Assembly (NCBI RefSeq): GCF_025264625.1
Contig: NZ_CP093313.1
Location: 5,456,001-5,520,000, forward strand
DNA from: Occallatibacter riparius
Lineage (GTDB): Bacteria; Acidobacteriota; Terriglobia; Terriglobales; Acidobacteriaceae
DNA length: 64,000 nt
Reading direction: 5' to 3'
In this document: positions 43,244 to 52,913 of the stretch, piece after piece
Layout of the letters: each line of letters starts with the position of its first letter
How positions within the stretch are numbered: position 1 is the first letter of the stretch
Notes under the pieces: model-generated
What the model saw: the letters and a program-made list of their open reading frames with translations, nothing else
Database searches by the model: none
What the model was told of the DNA's origin: nothing
Position numbers and translations under genes: made by a program

Positions 43244-46081
43244 TTAGTCGTCGTCATCCGTCCTGGACGCGCTCTTCGTCCGGACCTTCAGAATCGCGGG
43301 AACCGGCTTGTCTCCCATTGCATCGCGCCAGAGAATGACGTTCAGCTTCTGCGTGTCGGCATGATCAGCGTGCCTGAAGTCCATCTTCATGCTGTCCTGC
43401 GCGCCGGGGGCGGTCTTCTTGTTGGCGGTATAGATGAGGCCGTTGTCGCGATTCGATGTGTCGGCCGTGTATGCCGGCTGGTCGCCTGGCCCGGTAAATA
43501 GCGATGAAATCATCGAGCTGAGCGCGTCGTTGTTGTTCATCGGCGGCAGCCCCAGCACGGTTTCCATGGTGCGGATCATGCTTACCGTCGAATAGAAGCG
43601 GCTGTCGACAAACGCCGCGCCTTCTGTCCCGTGCGGCGCATACTTGCTCACTACCAGCCCGATGCTGCGATGCGCATCTACGTGATCAGCGCCATTCTGC
43701 GCGTCGTCTTCGAGGATGAAGAATGCGGTGTCATCCCAGAACGGCGAATGCGAGATCGCTTCGACCGCCCGCCCGACCGCGAGGTCGTTATCCGCAACGG
43801 ACGCCTTCGGGGTGGGACCACCGGGCCGTGTGCCTGCTGTGTGATCGTTGCCGAGGCGCATCAGTACGAAGTTGGGCATCGTGTCGCGGCCCTGCTGCTT
43901 GTCGGCAATCCACTGCTTGAGATGACGCTCGAAGATGTCTACACGAATCTGGTCAGGCACGAACAATTCGAAGTCCGGAGCCTCCTTGGCAAAGTGTCCC
44001 ACCAGCTCAGGCTTCGTCGCGGTGTTCGACGCAATCAGCGGAATGGCCCAAGGCCACTTGTTCACTCCCCCGCCCCACTCTTCTGGAATCGCCTCACCCG
44101 GCGCTATCGATTTCTTCGCGCACGGCTGGCTCGCCATCATCGGCCCCTGTTGCGGATTTGCAGGCGGATGCGCAACCACAGCGTCCGTGCAAAAGATCGT
44201 CGAGATGTATTCGCCAAAGTGGTAGTAGCTCTTGTGATGCGCGGCTAGATTCGTCCACAGATATCCGCTGGCAGGCTCGTTGACGTCGGCGATCTTCTGC
44301 ATCAGCGGATACCCGTTTGCAACTGCGCCTTCAAAGTCGTAGGTGCGCTCGCTGCCGCGATAGGCCTGTTGCCACGTCTTTTCCAGGTAGTCTGTGCCGA
44401 TGGCCGCGTTCGACCACACGTGTCCGTCACCCGACACTTCGCCCGAGTCGAAGAAGTTATCCAGCACCCCGAACTGCAGCGCCAGCCTGTGCATGTTCGG
44501 CGTGGTCGACGTTCCGTACATCGTCAGGCTCGCGTCGCCGTTGCCTATGCGTTGGCCGTTCTGCTCCAGATCGCCGAGAATCTGATCGTAGGTGCGGTTC
44601 TCCTTGATGATGTAGATGACATGCTTGATGGGATTCGGCTTGCCGCTAGCAAATGCAATCTTCTCCTCGGCCGCTTTCATGCGATTCGCTTCGAGAACCG
44701 TGGCCGTATATTGCGGCAGGTTCGTTTCGATGTCCGCGGGATCGAGCACGGCCAACGAGCCATAGAGCAATGTAGCAATGTAGGTGCTCGGCGACTGGCG
44801 GCCTTGTCCGTCGGCCGTTTGGCGTTGTGGCATGTTATTCGCTGTCGTTCCCTTCCCCTTGTCCGTTGCGACGTAGAGCTTGCCGCGCGTGAATGCCATC
44901 GAAAACGGCATCCACTCCGTCGGCACAAATCCAACGGGTTCCGCCATGCCGCGTTTCGACGACTTCGCCGTCAGCTTTGCCGTATCGATTACCGCCACCG
45001 CATCGCTAGCCATGTTCGCAACGTAGAGCCGCCGGCCGCTCGCATCCAGAGCAAGCGCCAGAGGCTCCGCGCCAAAGTAACTCTGCCCGGGCAAACGCGC
45101 GTCGAAGAACCCCTTCAGCCTAAGGGCGCGGCCCGCGACGTTCAGCGCGGCCACTGCATCGCGATTCGCCAGCGCCACATAAAGCGTCTTTCCATCTTTT
45201 GAGAACTGGAACGCGCACGGGTGCGATCCGGGCCGGACAGGATCATCGGGCTTCAGCAACGTGAGTTTCTTCTGGATCGCGAGCTTCGTCAGATCAAGTT
45301 GAACAATCTCCGACGCATTCCACAACGCGACATACGCTCGCTTGCCATCCGGCGCAACAGCGAGGGCGATTGGATAGGTTCCAGGTACCGCATCACTCTC
45401 TGAGAGATCGAAGCGCTTCTCGACGTTGCCGCTCGCCGCATCCACAACCAGCACATCGTCTGACAGGTTCCCTGCCACAAGGAGCTTCTCCCCCGACCCG
45501 GAAGCAGCCCCAAACACCGCAATGGCGGCCGGAAACGGAATGGCCTGGTCGCCATCCTTTTCACCGATGAGCCGCGTGGTTCGCCCCACAGCCAGCTTTT
45601 CCAGCTTCAGAGGGATGAACCGCTCTGGCATAACCTCGCCGTTCGCAAACGAATACACCACCACACCATTGCCCGTGTCACCCTTGCGCTCTCCGTTGGG
45701 ATCGGAGAGGGACCCCATGCTCGCATAGAGATGTTTGCCGTCACCGCTGAACGCGAGCCCCGAGTAGAGCGTCTGCTTGCCCCCGTGAAGTGCAGTGCGA
45801 TCTTCCGGGAAATCCGCCAGTTTGCCGCTCTCCGTGTCGAACACCGCCAAAGACTGCGAGTAGTTCGACTCGAACGTACCGTAGCCGTCGTTCACCGTAA
45901 CGACGTAGCGGCCGTCCGGCGAAACAGTCATCGAAACTGGCTCCGCATTCAACCGCTGCGGGTTGCCGGGTGTCGGCGATAGCTGCTTGCTGGTGGGCAG
46001 ATCGGTCATCTGCGCGGCGACCACTGCAGCGCTCAAGAGCGCTGACGAAGCTACGAGGGCGAGAGGGAGTATCCGGGCCAT
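43244..46081 (-). CDS. Secreted YVTN beta-propeller plus phosphoesterase protein
   Basis: 945 residues. A signal peptide (about 1-25, ending VVAAQ) is followed by an N-terminal beta-propeller (about 45-440) with repeats such as VSPDGRYVVTV, VAPDGKRAYVAL and LDASGRRLYVAN, then an alkaline-phosphatase-like phosphoesterase domain: HVIYIIKENRTYDQILGD near 495, SGDGHVWSNAAIGTDY, ILEDDAQNGADHVDAHR and an ending with acidic residues. The layout matches the YncE/alkaline phosphatase fusion common in Acidobacteriota and Bacteroidota. The true start is uncertain: a GTG at 46111 is also possible. Substrate unknown. Confidence 0.85.
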   Translation of the reverse strand: MARILPLALVASSALLSAAVVAAQMTDLPTSKQLSPTPGNPQRLNAEPVSMTVSPDGRYVVTVNDGYGTFESNYSQSLAVFDTESGKLADFPEDRTALHGGKQTLYSGLAFSGDGKHLYASMGSLSDPNGERKGDTGNGVVVYSFANGEVMPERFIPLKLEKLAVGRTTRLIGEKDGDQAIPFPAAIAVFGAASGSGEKLLVAGNLSDDVLVVDAASGNVEKRFDLSESDAVPGTYPIALAVAPDGKRAYVALWNASEIVQLDLTKLAIQKKLTLLKPDDPVRPGSHPCAFQFSKDGKTLYVALANRDAVAALNVAGRALRLKGFFDARLPGQSYFGAEPLALALDASGRRLYVANMASDAVAVIDTAKLTAKSSKRGMAEPVGFVPTEWMPFSMAFTRGKLYVATDKGKGTTANNMPQRQTADGQGRQSPSTYIATLLYGSLAVLDPADIETNLPQYTATVLEANRMKAAEEKIAFASGKPNPIKHVIYIIKENRTYDQILGDLEQNGQRIGNGDASLTMYGTSTTPNMHRLALQFGVLDNFFDSGEVSGDGHVWSNAAIGTDYLEKTWQQAYRGSERTYDFEGAVANGYPLMQKIADVNEPASGYLWTNLAAHHKSYYHFGEYISTIFCTDAVVAHPPANPQQGPMMASQPCAKKSIAPGEAIPEEWGGGVNKWPWAIPLIASNTATKPELVGHFAKEAPDFELFVPDQIRVDIFERHLKQWIADKQQGRDTMPNFVLMRLGNDHTAGTRPGGPTPKASVADNDLAVGRAVEAISHSPFWDDTAFFILEDDAQNGADHVDAHRSIGLVVSKYAPHGTEGAAFVDSRFYSTVSMIRTMETVLGLPPMNNNDALSSMISSLFTGPGDQPAYTADTSNRDNGLIYTANKKTAPGAQDSMKMDFRHADHADTQKLNVILWRDAMGDKPVPAILKVRTKSASRTDDDD

Positions 46082-46171
46082 GCCCTCCAACGTAACAAAC
46101 CTCGCTGCCACTCGGCGTTACATATCTGTTACCCGCGAGACGAGCGTCCCAAACCGCCCGCCCAATCCTGC

Positions 46172-46177
46172 AATAAT
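46172..46177 (+). promoter_or_regulatory. -10-like AATAAT six bases before nagA
   Basis: AATAAT (one change from TATAAT) is followed by CTCCTC and the nagA ATG at 46184. Same six-base spacing as the polA, DUF374, HAD and GlxA-like starts. Confidence 0.5.
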
Positions 46178-46183
46178 CTCCTC

Positions 46184-47341
46184 ATGCAAACGGTATTCAC
46201 GGCGGAACGACTCTGGGACGGCCAGCGCCTCCTTGAGAAGCCTTTGATTGCAGTCGAAGACGGACGCATCGCTTCCATCAGCACGCGCAAGGACAACGCA
46301 GCGCCTGCGGCCTCGGATGTGCGCGACCTCGGAGATGCCCTCATCGGCCCGTCCTTCTTCGATGTACACATCCACGGCTCGGCCGGCCACGATGTGATGG
46401 AAGGAACTGAAGACGCGCTCGCGGCCATCGGCAAATTTCTCGCTTCACGCGGAACCGCCCAGTATCTCGCCACCACCGTCACGGCGCCGCTCGACAAGAC
46501 ACTCCGCTCGCTCGAACTCCTAGCAAAGCTCATCGCCGCAGGTCCCAAGCCCGGCCAGGCTCATCCCATCGGAATTCATCTAGAAGGCCCATTCCTGTCG
46601 CACGCGCGGCGCGGCGTTCATCCGCCCGACCTGCTGCTTGCGCCAGACATCCCCACCTTCGACCGGATGTACGAAGCCGCCGAGGGCCATGTCCGATTGC
46701 TGACGCTGGCGCCTGAACTTCCCGGCGCAATCGAGTTTGCCAGGCACGCAACGTCGAAGGGCGTGCGCGTCTCCATCGGCCACTCTGACGCGACCTCTGA
46801 GCAGACCCGCGCGGCCATCGATGCCGGAGCCGCTAGCGCAACGCACACTTATAACGCCATGCGGCCGCTCGACCACCGCGAGCCGGGCATTCTCGGCATC
46901 GTGCTCACTACCGACACGCTCTTTGCCGAACTAATCTGCGACGGAATCCACAACACGCCGGAGATGGTGAAGCTGTGGTGGCGCGCCAAGGGGCCGGAGC
47001 GCGGCATTCTCATCACCGACGCGATGTCCGCTGCGGGCATGCCTGACGGCACATATCAGCTTGGCGGCTTCGACGTGCAGGTAGCCTATGGCCGCGCCAC
47101 CGCCCACGGCGCCCTTGCGGGCAGTGTGCTCACCCTCGATCGCGCGCTGGCCAACTTCGTTCGCTTCACAGGAGCAACGGTCGACCAGGGCCTCCGCCTC
47201 TTGTCTTCGAATCCCGCCGCGATGACGGGCTTCAGCGATCGCGCAGGTTCGGTGCACGTCGGCGCCCCCGCAAGCTTCGTCGCCGTCAATCCCAGCGGGA
47301 GCCTCGTCGCTTCCGTCGTCGACGGCATCTTGCTACACTGA
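46184..47341 (+). CDS. nagA: N-acetylglucosamine-6-phosphate deacetylase
   Basis: 385 residues, amidohydrolase superfamily. NagA removes acetyl from GlcNAc-6-phosphate, the product of GlcNAc PTS uptake. Metal site residues lie in DVHIHGSAGHD, HLEGPFLS and IGHSDATSEQ, followed by ATHTYNAM and the catalytic Asp in ITDAMSAAG. No Shine-Dalgarno is seen, and an AATAAT hexamer sits six bases upstream. It is divergent from the beta-propeller phosphoesterase. It is not beside the PTS genes at 15.7-20 kb, but could act on the same pathway. Confidence 0.93.
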   Translation: MQTVFTAERLWDGQRLLEKPLIAVEDGRIASISTRKDNAAPAASDVRDLGDALIGPSFFDVHIHGSAGHDVMEGTEDALAAIGKFLASRGTAQYLATTVTAPLDKTLRSLELLAKLIAAGPKPGQAHPIGIHLEGPFLSHARRGVHPPDLLLAPDIPTFDRMYEAAEGHVRLLTLAPELPGAIEFARHATSKGVRVSIGHSDATSEQTRAAIDAGAASATHTYNAMRPLDHREPGILGIVLTTDTLFAELICDGIHNTPEMVKLWWRAKGPERGILITDAMSAAGMPDGTYQLGGFDVQVAYGRATAHGALAGSVLTLDRALANFVRFTGATVDQGLRLLSSNPAAMTGFSDRAGSVHVGAPASFVAVNPSGSLVASVVDGILLH

Positions 47342-47548
47342 ACGCAGCGCGGGTTGCCTGAGTCCGGCAATTTCGGCGCATCTGTTCCCCGACCCCGTCT
47401 CTCATTGCAGGAAATCTGAATCTACGTTCATTTTTGGCGGCATCTCTCGCCAACCGCTGGATTTCTGCATCCATTGAAGTAAGGGCCAAACTCCGAAGAC
47501 AAACGGGCCTTCAGTTCCAAATACATAGAAAGTCGATAGCCATAAACT

Positions 47549-48535
47549 ATGGATTCGCTCATCGAACTCCCCGCCGAACCGCTCACTGCACCTGTACCGG
47601 TTGACGAGATCCCCGACCTCTCCCACGCCGAGTTCCTGGTGCCCGGCAAGTCAGTCACCCGCCGCCGCGTACTCAAAACGATGTTCTTCGGCACCGCGGG
47701 TATGGCTCTCTACGCCGGTGAAATCGAGCGCCACTGGATCGACGTCGTGCATCGCGACATACACATTGCCGGTCTTCCCCATGCCTTCGAGGGCATGACC
47801 ATCGCGCAGCTTAGCGATATCCATCTTGACGAGTACACCGAGCCATTCCTGCTGCGCGAAGCCATCGACCACATCAATCGCATGAAGCCGGACATGGTCC
47901 TGCTCACGGGCGACTACGTCAGCGCCGAAGTGCTCTCGAAGAAGATGACCATGGGCGCTGCCTGGCAATGCGCCAAGCTTCTCACCGCCATCGAGTGCAA
48001 GGAGAAGTACGCCATCCTCGGCAATCACGACATCCTGGCGGGCGCCAACGAAGTCACCGAGGCCATCGCCTCCAATGGAATCCCCGTGCTGCGCAATGGC
48101 TTCCTGCCTATCGAGCGCCACGGCAGCCGCATCTGGCTCGCCGGCATCGACGACCCCGTGCTCGGCAAGCCCGACGCCGACCTCGCCATGCCTGTAGCCA
48201 TCCGCAACCAGACGCACGAGCCCATCATCCTGATGTGCCACGCGCCTGATTTTGTCGACGCTCTCTCGCAGCATCCGGTCAGCCGTTCGATCGCGCTCGT
48301 GCTCAGCGGTCACACCCACGGGGGCCAGGTACGCATCCCGTTCATGGGGGCCATGCATCTGCCGCCGGGCGGCCGCAAATACGTTGAAGGACTGTTCCAG
48401 ATGGGCGGCATGCAGCTTTACGTCAATCGCGGCATCGGCGCTGTCGGCGTGCCGTTCCGGTTTAACTGCCGCCCCGAGATCACGCGCTTCCGCCTGCGCG
48501 CCGCGAAACCTCAGGTCCCCTACATGCAATCCTGA
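47549..48535 (+). CDS. Metallophosphoesterase (YaeI-like), membrane-targeted
   Basis: 328 residues. After about 40 residues the sequence TRRRVLKTMFFGTAGMALYAG looks like a twin-arginine-type signal or a membrane anchor. The dinuclear metallophosphatase motifs follow in order: LSDIHLDE (about 93-100), LLTGDYV (about 118-124), LGNHD (about 158-162), MCHAPDF and LSGHTHGGQ (about 255-263). YaeI-type enzymes are phosphodiesterases, and some act on lipid or UDP-sugar phosphates. The 207-base gap upstream holds no gene. Confidence 0.85.
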   Translation: MDSLIELPAEPLTAPVPVDEIPDLSHAEFLVPGKSVTRRRVLKTMFFGTAGMALYAGEIERHWIDVVHRDIHIAGLPHAFEGMTIAQLSDIHLDEYTEPFLLREAIDHINRMKPDMVLLTGDYVSAEVLSKKMTMGAAWQCAKLLTAIECKEKYAILGNHDILAGANEVTEAIASNGIPVLRNGFLPIERHGSRIWLAGIDDPVLGKPDADLAMPVAIRNQTHEPIILMCHAPDFVDALSQHPVSRSIALVLSGHTHGGQVRIPFMGAMHLPPGGRKYVEGLFQMGGMQLYVNRGIGAVGVPFRFNCRPEITRFRLRAAKPQVPYMQS

Positions 48536-48634
48536 GCGCCGCGACAATCCCGAGAGAGAGCGCTTGCTTTCCCCCAACCTAATCCGGCAGTCTTAACTCT
48601 GTTGTCTAACCAGCCCAGAAGGAGCTCGCGCTGC

Positions 48635-49036
48635 ATGAGTCTGCGTGCCGAAGGAAGCTTCGACGTTAAGAACACACCGCTCGCTGCAGATGAAACCACG
48701 GCCGGCACAGGCATTGGCCGCTTCGCCCTCGACAAGCAGTATCACGGCGATCTGGAAGCCACCGCGAAGGGTCTGATGCTCGGCTGCGGAAACCCTGCTG
48801 ACGGCACGGCGGGTTATGTGGCTCTTGAACAGGTGGAAGGCACGCTGGCAGGCCTCGCGGGATCGTTCGCCGTGCAGCACAGCGGAACTATGGGCCACGG
48901 CACGCTCGATCTGAAACTGCTCATTGTTCCCGGCTCAGGAACGGGTGAACTGGCGGGCATCTCCGGTAGCATGAGCTTCGCCAACGACAGCGGCAAGCAT
49001 TCCTACGTGCTCGACTACACGCTGCCGCAACCGTAA
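48635..49036 (+). CDS. DUF3224 domain protein
   Basis: 133 residues, one small beta-barrel domain of the DUF3224 family (AOC-barrel-like). Typical phrases include MSLRAEGSFDVKNTPLAAD, the QHSGTMGHG turn and LTLPQP-like end. No signal peptide. Function unknown, though family members occur near stress and antibiotic-related genes. The ATG at 48635 is preferred (AAGGAG ten bases before) over the longer frame from 48602. Confidence 0.8.
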   Translation: MSLRAEGSFDVKNTPLAADETTAGTGIGRFALDKQYHGDLEATAKGLMLGCGNPADGTAGYVALEQVEGTLAGLAGSFAVQHSGTMGHGTLDLKLLIVPGSGTGELAGISGSMSFANDSGKHSYVLDYTLPQP

Positions 49037-49084
49037 TCGTCAGGGGAGCTGACTGCGACCAAGCCGCAGTCAGTTGTCAATCGC

Positions 49085-49789
49085 CTACTTCTTCGCCGTG
49101 ATCGACGAACCCCAGCTTCCATCCATAGTTCCGAAGTCGAAGTTGATCGTTCCCGCCTGGACCTTGCCCTTATAAGCCAGCGTGTAGGTCTGTCCCTGGT
49201 AGTCCACGTCGATGTTGAACGAGACCGTATCGCCATCCACTTTGCCGTCCTTAATCGTGACCGGCGCCGGCCCCATGCCTTCCACGGTGCCGGTCAGCGT
49301 GGCTCCGCTGCTCTGCAGTTTGAACGTCACCGGCATCGACGTGCCGTTGAAATCGAAGTTGCCCGACCAGTTTCCGCTCACATCTGTCGGGCCCGCTACA
49401 GGCGCGCCGGCGGCAGTACCCTGGCGCTTCGCCGTCATCACCGTGCCCCAGCTTCCGTCCTCGGTGCCGAAGTCGAAGTCGATACTGTCCCCGTTGACCT
49501 TCCCTTTGTAAACCAGCTTGTACGTCTGGCCTTCGTAGTCGCTGTTGACCCAGAACGTGATCGCGTTGCCGTCGATCTTGCCGTCGTGAATTTCGGTGGG
49601 TGACGTGGGCAGGCCCTCGATGTTGCCGGTCAGCGTGGTGTCGGCAGCCTTCAGGTTGATGGTGACGGGAATGCTAGTTCCCTGGAAATCGAACGACCCC
49701 GTCCATGCACCTGACAGGTCTGCGGCATGCAGCGCCGGCATCAAGCAGAGGAAGAGAGCGAGCCCCAATAGACGGCCAACGAACCTCAT
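49085..49789 (-). CDS. Secreted protein with two internal repeats
   Basis: 234 residues. A signal peptide (about 1-22, ending LHAAD) is followed by two copies of a roughly 95-residue domain (about 24-120 and 138-234). Each copy has W(T/S)G(S/N)FDFxGTS, a LTG-xxEG turn, DGKxDG, and a closing FDFGTxDGSWG. The copies are about half identical, so this is an internal duplication. Beta-rich, no Cys and no catalytic motif. Family unknown to me. TGAAGGAGATTTTCC precedes the ATG. It converges with the DUF3224 gene. Confidence 0.75.
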   Translation of the reverse strand: MRFVGRLLGLALFLCLMPALHAADLSGAWTGSFDFQGTSIPVTINLKAADTTLTGNIEGLPTSPTEIHDGKIDGNAITFWVNSDYEGQTYKLVYKGKVNGDSIDFDFGTEDGSWGTVMTAKRQGTAAGAPVAGPTDVSGNWSGNFDFNGTSMPVTFKLQSSGATLTGTVEGMGPAPVTIKDGKVDGDTVSFNIDVDYQGQTYTLAYKGKVQAGTINFDFGTMDGSWGSSITAKK

Positions 49790-49882
49790 GGAAAATCTCC
49801 TTCAAAGTGGATCAGTTGCCGGGAGTGTAGCACCTTCGAGGTGACGCAGGCGAGTACGGCGCACACCCCTCCGTTCATCCGA

Positions 49883-49888
49883 TACGAT
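49883..49888 (+). promoter_or_regulatory. -10-like TACGAT near the HAD start
   Basis: TACGAT ends seven bases before the ATG at 49896 and overlaps an earlier in-frame ATG at 49887. If used, it would favour the later ATG. Confidence 0.35.
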
Positions 49889-49895
49889 GGATTCC

Positions 49896-50600
49896 ATGCC
49901 CCAGTTCCCTGTCGGCCAGACGCTGCTCATCGACGCAGATGACACACTCTGGGAGAACAACGTCTACTTCGAGCGCGCCATCGCCTCGTTCATCGGCTAC
50001 CTGAACCACCAGAGCTACACGCGCGAGCAGGTGCGCAACACGCTCAATGGCGTGGAGCGCGAGAGCATCCTCTTGCTCGGCTACGGCCTGCACAGCTTCA
50101 CGCACTCGCTCATCACCTGCTTTGAGCGGCTCAGCCCAGGGCCCGTGAGCGATGAGGATCGCGAGCGCGTCCGCTCTTTTGCCGCCACCATTCGCGACCA
50201 GGAGATCGAGTTGCTGCCTGGCGTCTCCGCCACCCTTGCCGAGCTATCACTGCGGCATCGCCTCATTCTTATGACCAAGGGCAATCGCGCCGAGCAAGCC
50301 GACAAGCTCGCCCGCTCCAATCTCGCGCCGTTTTTCTCCGCCGTCGAGATCGTCGCGGAAAAGGACCCGCCCACCTACCGCGAAGTGGTCGCCCGCCACG
50401 AGCTCACGCCGCACTCCACCTGGATGATCGGCAACAGCCCCAAGAGCGACATCAACCCTGCGCTGGCCGCCGGTCTCCACGCCGTGCATCTCTTCCACAA
50501 AGACACCTGGGTCCTCGAGCACGCGGAGCTGGCCGCACCCGGCGAGAGCCAGCGCCTCATCGAACTCGATGGATTTGCGAAATTGCGTGATATGTTTTAG
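49896..50600 (+). CDS. HAD-family hydrolase
   Basis: 234 residues. Motif I is LIDADDTLWEN (about residues 11-21), with the nucleophile Asp and the acid two residues later. Motif II is the Thr in LMTKGN, and motif III/IV is MIGNSPKSDINPA, a GNSxxSD variant. The helical cap lies at about 25-95. This resembles phosphoglycolate phosphatase-like HADs. Substrate unknown. An ATG at 49887 would add three residues; the hexamer TACGAT overlaps it, so the later start is chosen. Confidence 0.85.
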   Translation: MPQFPVGQTLLIDADDTLWENNVYFERAIASFIGYLNHQSYTREQVRNTLNGVERESILLLGYGLHSFTHSLITCFERLSPGPVSDEDRERVRSFAATIRDQEIELLPGVSATLAELSLRHRLILMTKGNRAEQADKLARSNLAPFFSAVEIVAEKDPPTYREVVARHELTPHSTWMIGNSPKSDINPALAAGLHAVHLFHKDTWVLEHAELAAPGESQRLIELDGFAKLRDMF

Positions 50601-50660
50601 GCGCCGTCATTTCACCCGATCGGGTTCTCACATCATTCCCCACGGACCGCGGAGGCCAAC

Positions 50661-52673
50661 TTGCCCACCGTCTCACGCCGCCTGTTTCTAGCGTTTCTGC
50701 TCGCATGTGTCGCGCTCGCGTGCCACGCGGAAGAACCAGCCACATCCGGCGCCTTCGTTCTGCACAAGATGGCGAACGCCATTGGCCGCGAGACGTATTC
50801 CATCCAGACCAGCGGCGACACCTACACGCTCACATCGCATTTTCTGTTCACGGATCGCGGCACCAAGGTTCCTCTCGAGACCACGTTCACCGCACATACG
50901 AAATCCATGTCGCCTGTATCCTACGCAGCCAAAGGTCAGGCCTCTCGCCTCTCCGCCATGGACGACAAGGTGAACGTCGGCGGCCCGTCTGTGACCATCA
51001 TCCGTTCCGGCAAGACGGAAACCGTCTCCCCCACCCGCCCCTGGTTCATCACCGACGGCTACTCCCCGGTCGCCATGCAGGAGCAGATGATGCGCTGGTG
51101 GCTTTCCCACGGCAAGCCCGCCCAGTTCACTGTTTATCCCGCCAAGGCCTCCGTCCACATCGCGCCCGCTGAAAATGTCACCGTCGACGGCGCAACCCTC
51201 CACGGCTACACGGTGAACGGACTCATCTGGGGACAGGAGTGTCTGTGGCTCGATGCCGCGCAGAACCTCATTGCACTGGTCAGCACTGACGCGGAATTCG
51301 ATCACTTCGAAGCAGTACGTGAGCCCTACCAGTCGAATCTAGCCGGCTTCATCGGCGCTGGGGTGCGCGCCGACTTGGCCGCTCTCGCCCAGCTCAGCGC
51401 CTCCGCCCGCACCAGCCCCGCACACCGTCTCGCTATCACCGGAGCCACGCTTGAAGACTCCACCGGCGCTCCTGCGGTCAAAGACAGCGTCATCCTGATC
51501 GAAGACGGCATCATTACCGCTGCGGGCCCGCGCAGCCAGCTCCGCATTCCCTCTGACGCCACACTCCTCGACGCCTCAGGCAAGTACGCCATTCCCGGGC
51601 TCTGGGACATGCACGCCCACTACGAGCAGGTGGAGTGGGGGCCCATCTATCTCGCCGCCGGCGTCACCACGGTGCGCGACGTCGGCAATGAGTTCGACTT
51701 CATTCGCACTCTCCATGACGAGCTCGATCGCAAGCAGAATCCCGCGATCGGCCCGCATCTCGAGTTCGCCGGCGTCATCGACGGCCGCGGCGCCATCTCC
51801 ATGGGTGCGACCCTCGCCGACACTCCTGAAGAAGCTGTCCAGTGGGTCGAGAAATACAAAGCCGCCGGAGCGCGCCAGATCAAGATTTACAGCTCCGTCA
51901 AACCTGAGGTGGTCAAAGCCATCTGTGCGGCGGCCCACGCTCGCGGCATGACAGTAACAGGCCACATACCAGAGGGCATGACCGCCATCGAAGGCGTAAA
52001 CGACGGCATGGACCAGATCAACCACTTGCCCTATGCGATGTCATATTTCACCCGCGCTGTCCTCGGCCCCGACGGCAAGCCCGACCGCACCAAACCTGCA
52101 ATTGAGGAACTCGACGGCCCGCGCGCGCACGATCTCATTTCTACTCTCCAGTTGCATCACACGGTCCTGGATCCCACCGTTGCGCTCTTCGAGACCTTCC
52201 TCAACACTAAGCCCCTCAATCAAATTGAGCCCGGAGTCGATCACCTGCCCGCGCAGCTCCATGAGGCCCTCGACAGCCCGCCGGCCACAGGCGATCACGC
52301 CGCCCTTGCCGATGCGCGCTGGAAAGCAACGCTCGACACGCTCCGCAATCTTCACGCCGCGGGCATCCCATTCGTTGCAGGCACTGACCAGGCGATCCCT
52401 GGCTACTCGCTGCACCGCGAACTGGAGGTCTACGTAGAAGCGGGTTTAACGCCTCTTGAAGCCCTCCAGGCCGCCACAATCATTGCGGCTCGCGCTGCTG
52501 GCGCAGAAAAGGAATCGGGCACGCTCGAGCCTGGAAAGCGCGGCGATGTTCTGCTCCTGAATGCTGATCCTCTGGCCGACATCCACAACACGCGCAAAGT
52601 GTGGCGCACCGTGGCCGCCGGCGCAGTCTATGAACCGGCGCCCCTTTGGAAGAGCGTGGGTTTCCTGCCATAA
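50661..52673 (+). CDS. Secreted amidohydrolase with extra N-terminal domain
   Basis: 670 residues. A signal peptide (about 1-24) is followed by a roughly 220-residue domain of unknown type and then an amidohydrolase TIM barrel: GLWDMHAHYEQ (metal His pair, about 312-322), KIYSSVK (Lys ligand, about 413-419), TGHIPEG (about 433-439), and FVAGTDQAIPG (Asp, about 573-583). This belongs to the secreted imidazolonepropionase-like/dipeptidase group. TTG start with GGAGG six bases before. Substrate unknown. A hairpin lies 170 bases after the stop. Confidence 0.85.
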   Translation: MPTVSRRLFLAFLLACVALACHAEEPATSGAFVLHKMANAIGRETYSIQTSGDTYTLTSHFLFTDRGTKVPLETTFTAHTKSMSPVSYAAKGQASRLSAMDDKVNVGGPSVTIIRSGKTETVSPTRPWFITDGYSPVAMQEQMMRWWLSHGKPAQFTVYPAKASVHIAPAENVTVDGATLHGYTVNGLIWGQECLWLDAAQNLIALVSTDAEFDHFEAVREPYQSNLAGFIGAGVRADLAALAQLSASARTSPAHRLAITGATLEDSTGAPAVKDSVILIEDGIITAAGPRSQLRIPSDATLLDASGKYAIPGLWDMHAHYEQVEWGPIYLAAGVTTVRDVGNEFDFIRTLHDELDRKQNPAIGPHLEFAGVIDGRGAISMGATLADTPEEAVQWVEKYKAAGARQIKIYSSVKPEVVKAICAAAHARGMTVTGHIPEGMTAIEGVNDGMDQINHLPYAMSYFTRAVLGPDGKPDRTKPAIEELDGPRAHDLISTLQLHHTVLDPTVALFETFLNTKPLNQIEPGVDHLPAQLHEALDSPPATGDHAALADARWKATLDTLRNLHAAGIPFVAGTDQAIPGYSLHRELEVYVEAGLTPLEALQAATIIAARAAGAEKESGTLEPGKRGDVLLLNADPLADIHNTRKVWRTVAAGAVYEPAPLWKSVGFLP

Positions 52674-52841
52674 CTCTCGCTTGACCAATGGCCTCAGCCT
52701 CTGGTCTACTTGCAACAAGTCATGCATCTCACCTTGGCCAACTCGATCCGCATCGCCATTCCCGCCATTCGAATTAGCGGCCACAACGTGCGCGCGGGAA
52801 AGAGAGCCTGACCAGAGATTCCAAGCAATAAGAAGGATTCC

Positions 52842-52872
52842 AGGCCACCACCCGCACAGCGGCTGGTGGCCT
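52842..52872 (+). terminator. Hairpin downstream of amidohydrolase gene
   Basis: AGGCCACCA (52842-52850) pairs perfectly with TGGTGGCCT (52864-52872) over a 13-base loop. No T-run follows, so the terminator role is only likely. Confidence 0.45.
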
Positions 52873-52913
52873 TCAACGTTGCAGCAGCTTTGTCTAATTC
52901 AGATCGGGACCGC

